The translations under genes and the position numbers were made by a program. 64,000 nucleotides of DNA, from NCBI GenBank assembly GCA_965221855.1, contig CBDCSV010000002.1, positions 124,001 to 188,000 on the forward strand, given 5' to 3'. Source of the stretch: JAJDXO01 sp965221855. GTDB taxonomy: Bacteria; Pseudomonadota; Alphaproteobacteria; Rhodospirillales; UBA2165. Each line of letters begins with the position of its first letter. Within the stretch, counting starts at the first letter, position 1. The notes below the pieces were generated by a model that made no database searches, was not told where the DNA came from, and worked only from the letters and a program-made list of their open reading frames with translations. Below, piece by piece: positions 44,110 through 52,880 of this stretch.

Positions 44110-44397
44110 ATGGCAATGCATAATCCTCCACATCCCGGCGGGATCGTTAGGCGCCAGTGTCTTGAACCTCTGGGCTTGTCCGTTACACGAGCGGCGGAAG
44201 GTCTTGGAGTGACCCGTCAGACCTTGTCTGATCTTGTGAATGAGAAGGCGGGAATCTCAACTGAGATGGCAATCCGTCTATCCAAGGCATTCGGGTCAAA
44301 ACCAGAGACTTGGCTTGGTATGCAGATGGCTTATGACCTTTGTCAGGCTCGCGAACGTACTGGCCAAATAAGTGTAGAGAAATTTGAGGCGGCCTAG
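44110..44397 (+). CDS. higA: HigA-type antitoxin (XRE family)
   Basis: 95 aa, HNPPHPGGIVRRQCLEPLGL then the helix-turn-helix VTRAAEGLGVTRQTLSDLVN and KAFGSKPETWLGMQMAYDL. It neutralises HigB and represses the operon. Start at 44110 after a GAGGACAG site; the longer frame from 44056 overlaps higB and is rejected. Confidence 0.92.
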   Translation: MAMHNPPHPGGIVRRQCLEPLGLSVTRAAEGLGVTRQTLSDLVNEKAGISTEMAIRLSKAFGSKPETWLGMQMAYDLCQARERTGQISVEKFEAA

Positions 44398-44971
44398 CAC
44401 GAAGGCAGCCACGAAAATCCCAGGTTACAGCTGTCTGATGTCAACGCCCATGGGACAGATCGAGGGGTTTTCATAACGGAGGATTTTTGGCTCATCGTAG
44501 AGACCCGCAGGGGAACGAAGATGAGACAAAAATCCATGAGCAGGAACATGTCCGCCGAGCAGTTCAAAATAGCCGGCCCGCGCTCCGACTTCTTCCGCGC
44601 CTACCGAACGGCAAGGCGGAGGTATCGGCGAACATAACGTTGTGGGATGACAGCCGGGGCACCGCCTTAAAGGCCGGGGGGACATGGTTGACTCTACGCG
44701 GAACCAGTCCAGCCGCATAAATGGAGGAACCCATGACGCTGTCGATGCTCCCCGTTCCGCGTCTCTCCGCATGGCGTGGAAACAGGAACGCCTCAGCGGC
44801 GGGTGTCGAGGCGCGGCTCCGGGGGCGCGAATACGCGCTCCGAATTTACAAGCTGCCGAGGCACCGCCCGGATGAACGCCTACGTCGAGGCCGTCGAACG
44901 GTCCGGCCGCGGGGCTGGGTTCCGGGGCGGGGATTCTAAAGCGGCTCAGATCAATTGATTAAATATCGAAC
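44398..44971. other. Gap after higA; only small doubtful frames
   Basis: Two weak candidates: 44536-44637 (33 codons, MSRNMSAEQFKIAGPRSDFF) and 44733-44939 (68 codons starting MTLSMLPVPRLSAW, with GGAGG 5 bases upstream). Neither shows a family. Otherwise nothing recognisable before the integrase stop. Confidence 0.3.
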
Positions 44972-46210
44972 TTAACATTTGATCAATTCATCGATGCGGT
45001 CGGCGACCCTCTGAGCCGCGTCGTGAAGCTGGTCCATGGTCCAGTCGGCGGCGTAGCCCTCGGTCACGTCCTGGGGCCGGGCGTGGTTGACCAGCCGCTT
45101 GGTCAGGCTCTGGGGCAGCATGAGATCGCGGTCGGCGACGGTGATGAAACAGTTGCGCAGCGCGTGGAACCAGAACTTCGCCCCGCCTTCCTCGCCGATG
45201 CGCGCGTTCAGGTGCTGCATGCCTGCGAGATGGCCGCTCCCGGACCCGGCATTGTCCGAGGGAAAGACCCAGCCCCGGCTTTTCTCGGGAAAGCGGTCCC
45301 GCTCGGCGAGGCGGCGTTCGAGGATGGCGGCGAGCTGGCGGGTGATGGGGAACGCAAGCGGCGCGCCGGTCTTGGTGTCCTCGATGCGGAGCTTCATCGC
45401 GGCCATGTCGACGCGCGCCCATTCGAGCCCGAATACTTCCGCCCGGCGCATGCCGGTATAGAGGCCGAAGCGGAATGCGTCGCGCGCGACCGGGTTGCGC
45501 ACGCCCTTCTCGATGCCACGGTGCCAGCGCGGCAATATCTCGGCCGGCGGCTGGATGGTGCGCCGGCGTTGGCGATGGGGCCGCCCGCCCGCGGCGCGCC
45601 ATTGGTCGACCGGGTTGTGCAGCCCCTCGAAATCGATGCATTGGCGGCGGTAGAGCACACCCAGCATCTTCACCGCGTTGTTGGCCTGCACCCAGCCGGC
45701 CTGCTCGGTGAGGCGCTGAAAGCGCTGTTCCACGTCCTGGCGCCCGATGGTCTCGAGGGACCGGTCGAGCCAGTCCCCGAGGTCCCTGTGGATGGTGGCA
45801 CGGTAGACGGCAAGCGTGCTGTCCTTTCGTGCCGGCCCGGCGGTGAGGTAGTCGTCGAAGGCCTCGCGCAGCGTGGGCACGGAACGGCTGCGGGCGCGGC
45901 TCGCGGCCGGATCCTCACCGGCGGCGACCTTGCCCAGCGTCTCCTGGGCCATGCGGCGCGCCTGATCGGCGGTCACCCGTCCGTGGCGTCCGAGGACGAG
46001 GCGCCGGTTGGCGGCCTTGCGCCCGCCGCCGTGGGCACGGTAGTTAACGAGGTAGGAGCGTACGCCCGAAGGCTGGACGCGAAGACCGAAGCCGGTCACC
46101 CGGTCGTCCCATGCGATGTAGGGCTTCTCGGCGGGTTTGAGGGCATCGACGTTGCGTTTGTTGAGGGTCATCTTGAGGTTGGCGGTTCGCTTGCCGGATT
46201 GTGTTGACAT
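44972..46210 (-). CDS. Tyrosine recombinase/integrase of the island
   Basis: 412 aa. DUF4102-type arm-binding N-terminus (NKRNVDALKPAEKPYIAWDD, GFGLRVQPSGVRSYLVNYR), core-binding domain, then a catalytic domain with Arg (LYTGMRRAEVFGLEW), HALRNCF (His-x-x-Arg), a later His (VNHARPQDVTEGY) and the Tyr nucleophile in that same segment. All residues are present, so it looks active. It reads into the island with its start near the right edge, the usual position next to an attachment site. That edge must lie between 46.2 and about 46.6 kb. Confidence 0.92.
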   Translation of the reverse strand: MSTQSGKRTANLKMTLNKRNVDALKPAEKPYIAWDDRVTGFGLRVQPSGVRSYLVNYRAHGGGRKAANRRLVLGRHGRVTADQARRMAQETLGKVAAGEDPAASRARSRSVPTLREAFDDYLTAGPARKDSTLAVYRATIHRDLGDWLDRSLETIGRQDVEQRFQRLTEQAGWVQANNAVKMLGVLYRRQCIDFEGLHNPVDQWRAAGGRPHRQRRRTIQPPAEILPRWHRGIEKGVRNPVARDAFRFGLYTGMRRAEVFGLEWARVDMAAMKLRIEDTKTGAPLAFPITRQLAAILERRLAERDRFPEKSRGWVFPSDNAGSGSGHLAGMQHLNARIGEEGGAKFWFHALRNCFITVADRDLMLPQSLTKRLVNHARPQDVTEGYAADWTMDQLHDAAQRVADRIDELIKC

Positions 46211-46419
46211 ACAAAAACCTTTCGAAAAAACCGTCGAAAATCATCATATGGATCAACACATGAAAGTCAACCAGAGAGGCAGGGGGCGCAGCCGTGTCCG
46301 AGGAGGCTTAACGGGATTCCATGACAAACCGCTGAAATACATCATTTAATCGCAACGGCGCGCATCTCCGCGCAGGTAGGCGCAAGTTAACCATTGAAAC
46401 GATCTATTTCAATAGTGTA
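46211..46419. other. Integrase upstream region, likely near the attachment site
   Basis: No gene. AT-rich start (TTTCGAAAAAACCGTCGAAAATCATC) fits an integrase promoter and recombinase-binding sites. A small palindrome TTGAAA-N7-TTTCAA lies at 46394-46412. No direct repeat matching the left edge was found by eye. Confidence 0.4.
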
Positions 46420-46479
46420 GAGCCGATTCACATGGATTGTCGGCATCGCAAAGCGATTCCGACAAACCATGATCGGCTC
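46420..46479. repeat. 60-bp TA-flanked palindromic element (MITE-like) at the right edge
   Basis: Runs from GAGCCGATTCACATG to CATGATCGGCTC, bounded by TA at 46418-46419 and 46480-46481. Same length and related ends as the element at 10871-10930 (shared GATTCACATG block). It could also act as an attachment or terminator structure. Confidence 0.72.
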
Positions 46480-46611
46480 TAGGGCGGACCGGCATCCGGC
46501 GAATTCAACGGCCTCTCCGGCGACGGGGAGGCCGTTTTCGTTCGTTAGAGTTTCATTGCGCCGTCACGCGACTATGTGAAATCCTTGGGAAACCAAACGG
46601 GGAACAAGACC

Positions 46612-46983
46612 ATGCGCCGACTAGCCGCCACCACTTTCATCGCCGTCTTTCTTGCCGTCCAGGGCGCCGGCCCGGCCCTCGCCCATCACGGCTGGTCGTG
46701 GACCACCGGCGGCAACATCCAACTCACCGGCCTGATCAAGACGGTCAAGCTCGGCAACCCGCACGGCGTCCTGACCGTCGATGCCGAGGGCGAGATCTGG
46801 ACCGTCGAAGTCGGACAGCCCTGGCGCAACGCCCGCGCCGGCCTCAGGCCGGGTGACCTGGCCGTAGGCGTCGAGGTGCGGATCATCGGTGAGCCGTCGT
46901 CCAACATTGAGGACAGGCTGTTGAAGGCCGAGGAGATATTCATCTCCGGCAAGAGATACGACCTCTATCCGGGCCGCGACTAG
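46612..46983 (+). CDS. DUF6152 family exported protein
   Basis: 123 aa. Residues 1-23 are a signal peptide (RRLAATTFIAVFLAVQGAGP, then ALA) cleaved before HHGW, the usual mature start of this family. The rest is a small beta-rich domain (GLIKTVKLGNPHGVLTVDAE, VGQPWRNARAGL). Periplasmic; function unknown. ATG 46612 gives the proper signal peptide. The next gene, a membrane protein, starts 14 bp later and the two often travel together. Confidence 0.82.
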   Translation: MRRLAATTFIAVFLAVQGAGPALAHHGWSWTTGGNIQLTGLIKTVKLGNPHGVLTVDAEGEIWTVEVGQPWRNARAGLRPGDLAVGVEVRIIGEPSSNIEDRLLKAEEIFISGKRYDLYPGRD

Positions 46984-46997
46984 CCTCGAGCGGCGCC

Positions 46998-47468
46998 TTG
47001 GAGGGATTTTTCGGATTTCTGGAGGCGCTGGCGCCTGTCCAGGCCCTCCGCTTTTCGCGCTGGGGCTACGCCGCGGTCAACACCGGCCACGTGCTGGCCA
47101 TCGCGCTGCTGGTCGGCGGATCGGTTCCCTTGGCCCTGCGCCTGTTCGGATTCTGGCCGGCCGTCCCCCGCGCCGCCGTCGCCCGCCTATTGTCGGCGAC
47201 CGCCGGCACGGGTTTGGGTCTGGCGCTCCTGACCGGCAGCCTGCTGTTCGCCACCCGGGCGACGGAGTACACCGTCAATCCGGCTTTTCAGATCAAGATC
47301 GCCCTCGTAGCCCTCGGGGCGGTCTCCACCATCTGGGCCGTAAAGCGCCATGGGCGGGACATGGAGGGGGCGGGCGATGCCGCCGCGCGCCGGGCGGCGG
47401 CGATATCGCTGGTGTGCTGGGTCGGGGCGCTTGTCTCCGGCCGCCTGATCGCCTTCGTTCAGGGCTGA
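46998..47468 (+). CDS. Small inner-membrane protein (DUF6644/DUF2214-like)
   Basis: 156 aa with four hydrophobic segments (AAVNTGHVLAIALLVGGSVP, LGLALLTGSLLFA, IKIALVALGAVSTIW, AISLVCWVGALVSGRLIAF). His in NTGHVLAIA and Arg/Lys near segment ends recall heme- or copper-linked membrane families, but no function can be given. It begins with TTG and has no strong ribosome site, so the exact start is uncertain. Confidence 0.7.
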   Translation: MEGFFGFLEALAPVQALRFSRWGYAAVNTGHVLAIALLVGGSVPLALRLFGFWPAVPRAAVARLLSATAGTGLGLALLTGSLLFATRATEYTVNPAFQIKIALVALGAVSTIWAVKRHGRDMEGAGDAAARRAAAISLVCWVGALVSGRLIAFVQG

Positions 47469-47546
47469 GGGCCGCAGCGCGCCCGCTCTTTTGCCTTCCC
47501 ATTTCCGGTTCAAGGGCGTATGTCAGCGCCCCACAGGACGCATGAC

Positions 47547-48497
47547 ATGACGGCAAGGATTTTCATCGACGGCGAGGCGGGGACCACCGGCCTTGAGATC
47601 GCCGAACGGCTCGGACCCCGGGGCGACCTCTCGCTCATCCGCCTGGATGACGCCGAGCGGAAGGACGCGGGCGCCCGGAAGGCGGCGCTCGCCGAAGCCG
47701 ACGTCGCCATCCTCTGCCTGCCCGACGACGCGGCGCGGGAGGCGGTGGCGCTCGCCGATGAGAGCACCCGAATCATCGACGCCTCGACGGCGCATCGGAC
47801 GGCAGCGGGCTGGGTGTTCGGCTATCCCGAGCTAGAGGCCGGGCACGAAGCCAAGATCGCCGGCGCGCGGCTGGTGGCCAATCCCGGCTGCTACGCGCTG
47901 TCGTCCATCGCGCTGCTCCGGCCCCTGGTGGCGTCCGGGCTGATGCCGGCGGACTTTCCGGTGACCATCAACGCGGTGTCCGGCTATTCGGGCGGCGGCA
48001 AGTCGCTGATCAGGCGGATGGAGGATGTCTCGGCGGACGATGCCATCCCGTCCGAGTTCTACGTCTACGGCCTCGGCCTCGAACATAAGCATGTGCCGGA
48101 AATCCAGGCCCACGGCCTGCTGGAGACCCGGCCCCTGTTCGTGCCGTCGGTGGGACGCTACCGGCAGGGGATGATCGTCCAGGTGCCGCTGCAATTGGCG
48201 GCGCTGCCGGGGACGCCGTCGGTCGCCGATCTGCACGGCTGCTTGAGCGCCTGGTATTCGGGCCGCCGGTTCGTCACCGTCGCCGGGCCGGGGGACGCCG
48301 CGGAGCACGCGGCGCTCCTGGATCCGGAGGCCCTGAACGGCACCAACCATCTCAGGCTGTACGTCTTCGGCAACGATACCCACGGCCACGCGGTGCTGGC
48401 CGCCCAGTCGGACAATCTCGGCAAGGGCGCGGCGGGAAGCGCGGTGCAGAACCTCAACATCATGCTGGGCCTCGCCGAGGAGACCGGCCTCGAATAG
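47547..48497 (+). CDS. argC: N-acetyl-gamma-glutamyl-phosphate reductase
   Basis: 316 aa, the shorter type-2 form. It reduces N-acetylglutamyl-phosphate to the semialdehyde in arginine synthesis. NADP-binding start FIDGEAGTTGLEIAERL, catalytic Cys in VANPGCYALSS, and the conserved YSGGGKSL and EHKHVPEIQ segments. ATG 47547 follows an AGGA; ATG 47520 is possible. In related genomes argC sits directly behind rpsI, so its displacement marks the island. Confidence 0.93.
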   Translation: MTARIFIDGEAGTTGLEIAERLGPRGDLSLIRLDDAERKDAGARKAALAEADVAILCLPDDAAREAVALADESTRIIDASTAHRTAAGWVFGYPELEAGHEAKIAGARLVANPGCYALSSIALLRPLVASGLMPADFPVTINAVSGYSGGGKSLIRRMEDVSADDAIPSEFYVYGLGLEHKHVPEIQAHGLLETRPLFVPSVGRYRQGMIVQVPLQLAALPGTPSVADLHGCLSAWYSGRRFVTVAGPGDAAEHAALLDPEALNGTNHLRLYVFGNDTHGHAVLAAQSDNLGKGAAGSAVQNLNIMLGLAEETGLE

Positions 48498-48520
48498 CGC
48501 GCCCCAACAAGGAGCGAGAC

Positions 48521-49075
48521 ATGACCGACTTCCAGGGAAACATCCTGCCCTACAACGGCAAATGGCCGAAGATCGCCGATGACGTGTTCATCGCGCCGGG
48601 CGCCTCGGTGATCGGCGACGTGGAGATCGGCGCGGGATCGTCGGTATGGTTCAACTGCGTGCTGCGCGGCGACGACAACCCGATCCGCATCGGCAAGCGG
48701 GTCAACGTCCAGGACGGCACGGTGATCCACGTCCACATCCAGACCCAGGGCACCTATATCGGCGACGACGTGACCATCGGCCACATGGCGCTGCTCCATG
48801 CGTGCAACATCGCCGACAAGGCGTTCGTCGGCATGGGCTCCATCGTCCTCGACGAGGGGACGATCGAGACCCGCGGCATGCTCGCCGCCGGGGCCATGCT
48901 GACGCCCAGGAAGGTGGTCAAATCGGGGGAACTGTGGAGCGGCCGGCCCGCCAGGCTCATGCGCGAGCTATCGAAAGAAGAGATCGAGGGCTTCGACTGG
49001 TCGGTGGAGAGCTATTTCGAGCGCGGCCAGGAATATCTCAGGGACTTCACCGCCCTGAAGACGGCGGCGGAGTAG
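48521..49075 (+). CDS. Gamma-class carbonic anhydrase family protein
   Basis: 184-aa left-handed beta-helix trimer protein. Hexapeptide repeats run from GASVIGDVEIGAGSSVWFNC to GMGSIVLDEGTI. Metal-ligand histidines are in VIHVHIQ, TIGHMALLHACNI. It hydrates CO2 or acts as a related metal enzyme. AAGGAG precedes the ATG, 23 bp after argC. Its stop is 4 bp from the convergent parE stop. Confidence 0.9.
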   Translation: MTDFQGNILPYNGKWPKIADDVFIAPGASVIGDVEIGAGSSVWFNCVLRGDDNPIRIGKRVNVQDGTVIHVHIQTQGTYIGDDVTIGHMALLHACNIADKAFVGMGSIVLDEGTIETRGMLAAGAMLTPRKVVKSGELWSGRPARLMRELSKEEIEGFDWSVESYFERGQEYLRDFTALKTAAE

Positions 49076-49078
49076 GCG

Positions 49079-51133
49079 TCAAACGTCGATCAGCCCGTCT
49101 TCCAGTTCGGCGGCGTGGGACTGGATGAAGGCGAGGCGCAGTTCCGGCTTCTTGCCCATCAGGTCGTCCACCAGCTTGGCGGTCTCCCTGGCCTCCCGGT
49201 GCTCGTCGTCGGACTGGCCGGCCGGCACCGTGACCCGCAACAGGGTCCGCGTGTCCGGGTTCATGGCGGTTTCCTTCAACTGGGCCGGCGGCATTTCGCC
49301 CAGCCCCTTGAAGCGGGAAACCTCGATTTTGCCGCGTCCGGTGAACACCTTTTCCAGCAGTTCGTCCTTGTGGGCATCGTCCATGGCGTAGGCCGTCTCG
49401 CCCCCCTGCGCGATCCGGTAGAGGGGCGGCTGCGCGATAAACAAGTGTCCGTTTTCAATGAGTTCGGGCATTTCCTTGAAAAAATACGTCATCAACAGGG
49501 ACGCGATATGGGCGCCGTCCACGTCGGCGTCGGTCATGATGATGATCTTGTCGTAGCGCAGGTCGTCATCGGCGTAGCGGGGTCCGGTCCCGCACCCCAG
49601 CGCCTCGATCAGATCGTTGAGTTCCTGGTTGGCGTTCATCTTATCGGCGGTGGCGCTCGCCACGTTCAGGATCTTGCCCCTGAGCGGCAGGACGGCCTGG
49701 GTCGCCCGGTCGCGGGCCTGTTTGGCCGAGCCGCCGGCGGAATCGCCTTCGACGATGAACAGTTCCGTGCCGTCCCGGGATTTTCGGGTGCAATCGGCCA
49801 GCTTGCCGGGCAGGCGCAGTTTCCTGGCCGCCGATTGGCGCTTGAGGGTCTTTTCCTGGCGTTTGCGCATCCGTTCCCGGCTGCGCTCGACGATCCGCTC
49901 CAGAAGCTTGTCGGCGGCCTTGGGATCGCCCGACAGCCAGTGGTCGAAATGGTCGCTGACCGAGCTTTCCACCAGTTTGGCCGCTTCGGGCGTCGCCAGC
50001 CTTTCCTTGGTCTGGCCCTGGAACTGGGGATCGGAGATGAACACCGAGAGCATGACGCAGGCGCCGCCCAGGGCATCGTCGCCGGTCACCTTGGCCGCCG
50101 CCTTGTTGCCGGTGAGGTCCCCGTAGGCCCTGAGCGCCTTGGTGACGGCGGTGCGGAAGCCCGCTTCGTGGGTGCCGCCCTGGGGGGTCGGCACGGTGTT
50201 GCAGTAGGAGTTGAAGTATTCGTCCTCGTCGTCGGGCCAGGCGACGGCCCATTCGACCCGGCCCGAGCCGCCGTTGAGGTCGGCCTGGCCGGCGAAGGTC
50301 CTCTCCGTCACCGTGGCGCGGTTTTCGAGGGTCTGGGCGAGGTAATCCTCGAGCCCGCCCGGAAAATGCAGGGTCGCCTTGGCGGGCGTTCCGTCCTTCG
50401 CGCCGATCAGGCTCTCATCGCAGGACCAGCGAATCTCGACGCCCCGGAACAGGTAGGCCTTGGAGCGCGCCATGCGGTAGAGCAGGGCCGGGCGGAAGTG
50501 CGCCTTGGCGCCGAAAATCTTGGGGTCCGGATGGAACGAGACCGTGGTTCCCCGCCGGTTGGAGGCCTTGCCCAATTCCTTGAGCTTGCCCTTGGGCTTG
50601 CCGCGGCTGTAGGACTGGCCCCAGACCTTCCTGTCCCGGGCCACCTCGACGGTGAGCTCGTCGGCGAGCGCGTTGACGACGCTCAGGCCCACGCCGTGCA
50701 GGCCGCCCGCGGTTTCGTAGGACTTGTCGGAAAACTTGCCGCCCGAGTGGAGGGTGGTGAGGATCACCTCGAGCGCCGACTTGGTCTTGAACTTGGGATG
50801 GGGATCGACGGGGATGCCGCGGCCGTTGTCGCGCACCGTCACCGTTTGACCGGCGGCCAGTTCGATCTCGATCCGGGTGGCCTCGCCAGCCACCGCCTCG
50901 TCCATGGAATTGTCGAGCAGCTCGGCCACCAGATGGTGCAGCGCCCGCTCGTCGGTGCCGCCGATATACATGCCGGGCCGCCGGCGCACCGGCTCCAGGC
51001 CATCCAGGACCTCGATGTCCTTGGCCGAATAGGATTTCGGTTTGCCCCCGGATTTCCGCGGGGTTTTCGCCGTTTGCCTTGTGGTTTGCCTGGCGGTCTT
51101 CCCGCCGTTCCGTCCGGTGAACAGGTCGTTCAT
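49079..51133 (-). CDS. parE: DNA topoisomerase IV subunit B
   Basis: 684-aa ATPase subunit that decatenates chromosomes with ParC. GHKL motifs: ELLDNSMDEAVAG, VRDNGRGIPVD and GGLHGVGLSVVNAL; TOPRIM: IVEGDSAGGSAKQARDR, IIMTDADVDGAHI; C-terminal SRFKGLGEMPPAQLKET. The GyrB-specific insert is absent and the length suits ParE. A 35-residue Lys/Thr/Arg-rich N-terminal extension (QTTRQTAKTPRKSGGKPKSY) precedes the ATPase domain. Confidence 0.95.
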   Translation of the reverse strand: MNDLFTGRNGGKTARQTTRQTAKTPRKSGGKPKSYSAKDIEVLDGLEPVRRRPGMYIGGTDERALHHLVAELLDNSMDEAVAGEATRIEIELAAGQTVTVRDNGRGIPVDPHPKFKTKSALEVILTTLHSGGKFSDKSYETAGGLHGVGLSVVNALADELTVEVARDRKVWGQSYSRGKPKGKLKELGKASNRRGTTVSFHPDPKIFGAKAHFRPALLYRMARSKAYLFRGVEIRWSCDESLIGAKDGTPAKATLHFPGGLEDYLAQTLENRATVTERTFAGQADLNGGSGRVEWAVAWPDDEDEYFNSYCNTVPTPQGGTHEAGFRTAVTKALRAYGDLTGNKAAAKVTGDDALGGACVMLSVFISDPQFQGQTKERLATPEAAKLVESSVSDHFDHWLSGDPKAADKLLERIVERSRERMRKRQEKTLKRQSAARKLRLPGKLADCTRKSRDGTELFIVEGDSAGGSAKQARDRATQAVLPLRGKILNVASATADKMNANQELNDLIEALGCGTGPRYADDDLRYDKIIIMTDADVDGAHIASLLMTYFFKEMPELIENGHLFIAQPPLYRIAQGGETAYAMDDAHKDELLEKVFTGRGKIEVSRFKGLGEMPPAQLKETAMNPDTRTLLRVTVPAGQSDDEHREARETAKLVDDLMGKKPELRLAFIQSHAAELEDGLIDV

Positions 51134-51188
51134 GGCGTTTCGCCCTTGGGGTTGCCGTTCGGGATCATCCTGAATCCGACGGATTTAC

Positions 51189-51217
51189 TTGATCCTGTAG
51201 CCAATCATGGAATTATA
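51189..51217 (+). promoter_or_regulatory. Possible promoter of the thioesterase gene
   Basis: TTGATC (51189-51194) and ATTATA (51212-51217) are 17 bp apart, 50 bp before the thioesterase ATG, in the parE/thioesterase divergent region. Confidence 0.4.
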
Positions 51218-51266
51218 ACAACATATAGTGTGTGGCAATGTTTTTCCGGGATTAAGGAATTTCCCC

Positions 51267-51662
51267 ATGGCCGAAACCCAAGAAGGACCCAGCGGTGAAG
51301 TCACCCAGCTTGTACTGACCATGCCCGCCGATACCAACCCGTTCGGCGACATTTTCGGCGGCTGGCTGCTGTCCCAGATGGACCTCGCCGGCGGCACCTA
51401 TGCCGAGAACCGCGCCCGGGGTAAAACCGCCACCGTCGCCATCAAGGAAATGACCTTTCACGAGCCGGTCCTCGTCGGTGACTTGCTGGCCTGCTATTGC
51501 TCGACCGAACGGGAAGGACGGACTTCCATCACCGTCAAGATCGAGGCCTGGGTGCTGGTCCGCCGGAACCAGCAAGCCCGGATCAAGGTGACCGAAGGAA
51601 TTTTCACCTATGTGGCGGTGGGGGGTGACCGCAAGTCCCGCCCGCTGCCCCCGAAGGAGTAA
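51267..51662 (+). CDS. Acyl-CoA thioesterase, YciA-like hotdog fold
   Basis: 131 aa. NPFGDIFGGWLLSQMDLAGG carries the catalytic Asp and hotdog helix; VAIKEMTFHEPVLVGDLL and GRTSITVKIEAWV are typical of the YciA group, which hydrolyses acyl-CoA to free acid and CoA. ATG 51267 follows AAGGAA. Divergent from parE. Confidence 0.9.
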   Translation: MAETQEGPSGEVTQLVLTMPADTNPFGDIFGGWLLSQMDLAGGTYAENRARGKTATVAIKEMTFHEPVLVGDLLACYCSTEREGRTSITVKIEAWVLVRRNQQARIKVTEGIFTYVAVGGDRKSRPLPPKE

Positions 51663-51850
51663 CGGGCTGTTTCCCAACCCGGCCGGCCGGGTGGACCGGC
51701 CGGCGGGCCGCTGCCGCCGGAAGACGAGGCCGGGATGTCCTGCTCCGGCGGCACTGGGATGCGGTGGGACTTGCGGTCTGCGGTAGTTCACGGGAACCGC
51801 CGGGATTGACGCCCAAGGCTGCCGTTCGGCCCACATCCGGGAAACCGGAC

Positions 51851-51934
51851 CTAGAAGATCACCATGAAGACATAGCCGGCCATGACGATGGAGGTCAGCG
51901 CGCTCGCGTCCTTCATGAGTTCGATATTGAACAT
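51851..51934 (-). CDS. Putative 27-aa membrane peptide
   Basis: ATG 51934 with AGAGGAA 5 bases upstream encodes MFNIELMKDASALTSIVMAG and a hydrophobic end (YVFMVIF). The sequence has one possible membrane-spanning segment at the C-terminus. It is alone in a 400-bp gap, and the frame is kept despite short length. A real small protein is plausible; chance is not excluded. Confidence 0.4.
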   Translation of the reverse strand: MFNIELMKDASALTSIVMAGYVFMVIF

Positions 51935-52065
51935 GGGGGTTCCTCTCTTGATTTCCTTGCCTGATGAACTAGGGCCTGATGAACTCGGGAGAGGACGTTA
52001 GCTCAAAAAGAACAAAACAGCAACATAAATTTATAATAACAGCAAATTCAGTAGCTTAAGGAAAT

Positions 52066-52770
52066 TTATCTTACGGGCCGTTCCGGTCCCCGGCCGCGGT
52101 ACTTGTCGATGAACGCGGCGCCGTGGGCCGGGTTCAATTTGTCCATTTCGAGCCGCTTGGTCCAGGCGGTGAACGTCAGGCTTTGACCGAGGCCGCGGGA
52201 CGGCGTCACCACAAGCCCGTCCCAGGTGCCGCCATAGAATTTGGACCATTCCCGGAGCATCGCCATGTCCGGCGCCGACGGCCGGTCGTAGTAAATGACG
52301 ATGTTGCCGTGTTCGAGGGCGTGGACCAGCCGGGTCGGCGGCTGGACCGTAGAGTAGAAGCCGGGATTGGTGGGGAAGGGGTCGTGATCCCCCGACGTGG
52401 GGAACGGCGTACCGTAATTCATCGTTTCGCCGGGGCCGAGATGCCGCCGGCCGCGATCGGGGAAGCTCTCCACCCGCTCGAGGATATCCCGGCCGGCCGC
52501 CGCCAATTCCTCGAAGGCGTTACTTTCCTGGACGGTCGACCAGAACCAGACCCCGCCGGCGATCAGCAGCACCGCCGCGATGCCGCCGAAGGTGACGAGC
52601 GGCCCGCCGCCCGATGACTTGCGCCCGCCGGACCAGTCCACACTGCCGGTGCCGGCGGCGCGGTCGAGAGACGGCGCGCCGGGACCCATCAACGGCGGCG
52701 GGGCGCCGGACTTCCTGGACCGTGTCGGGCCCTTTTTGACCTTGGGTTTGCGTTTGCGCGATTTGGGCAT
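52066..52770 (-). CDS. DUF3105 family membrane-anchored protein
   Basis: 234 aa starting MPKSRKRKPKVKKG. A basic N-terminus, one membrane segment (TFGGIAAVLLIAGGVWFWST, about 85-105), then a DUF3105 domain outside: FPDRGRRHLGPGETMNYGTP, PPTSG-like FPTSGDHDPF, and LVHALEHGNIVIYY. The domain contains His residues that might bind metal; function unknown. An in-frame extension to 52956 runs into the OsmC gene and is rejected. Confidence 0.83.
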   Translation of the reverse strand: MPKSRKRKPKVKKGPTRSRKSGAPPPLMGPGAPSLDRAAGTGSVDWSGGRKSSGGGPLVTFGGIAAVLLIAGGVWFWSTVQESNAFEELAAAGRDILERVESFPDRGRRHLGPGETMNYGTPFPTSGDHDPFPTNPGFYSTVQPPTRLVHALEHGNIVIYYDRPSAPDMAMLREWSKFYGGTWDGLVVTPSRGLGQSLTFTAWTKRLEMDKLNPAHGAAFIDKYRGRGPERPVR

Positions 52771-52880
52771 GGCAGCGGGAACCCGGTTCCTATCGATGGC
52801 CCTAAAATGCCGTGCGGAAAGGGGGGCGTTAAGCCCTCCTCGGATCACATTGTCGTCACATGACCGTGGAGTGGAAGCCC

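Noticed and set aside
46420..46479. attR core matching the left palindrome
   Set aside because: The two 60-bp elements are related but share no long exact direct repeat, so they cannot be called att sites from sequence alone.
49115..51298. 727-codon open frame opposite parE
   Set aside because: Antisense shadow of a firmly identified topoisomerase gene.
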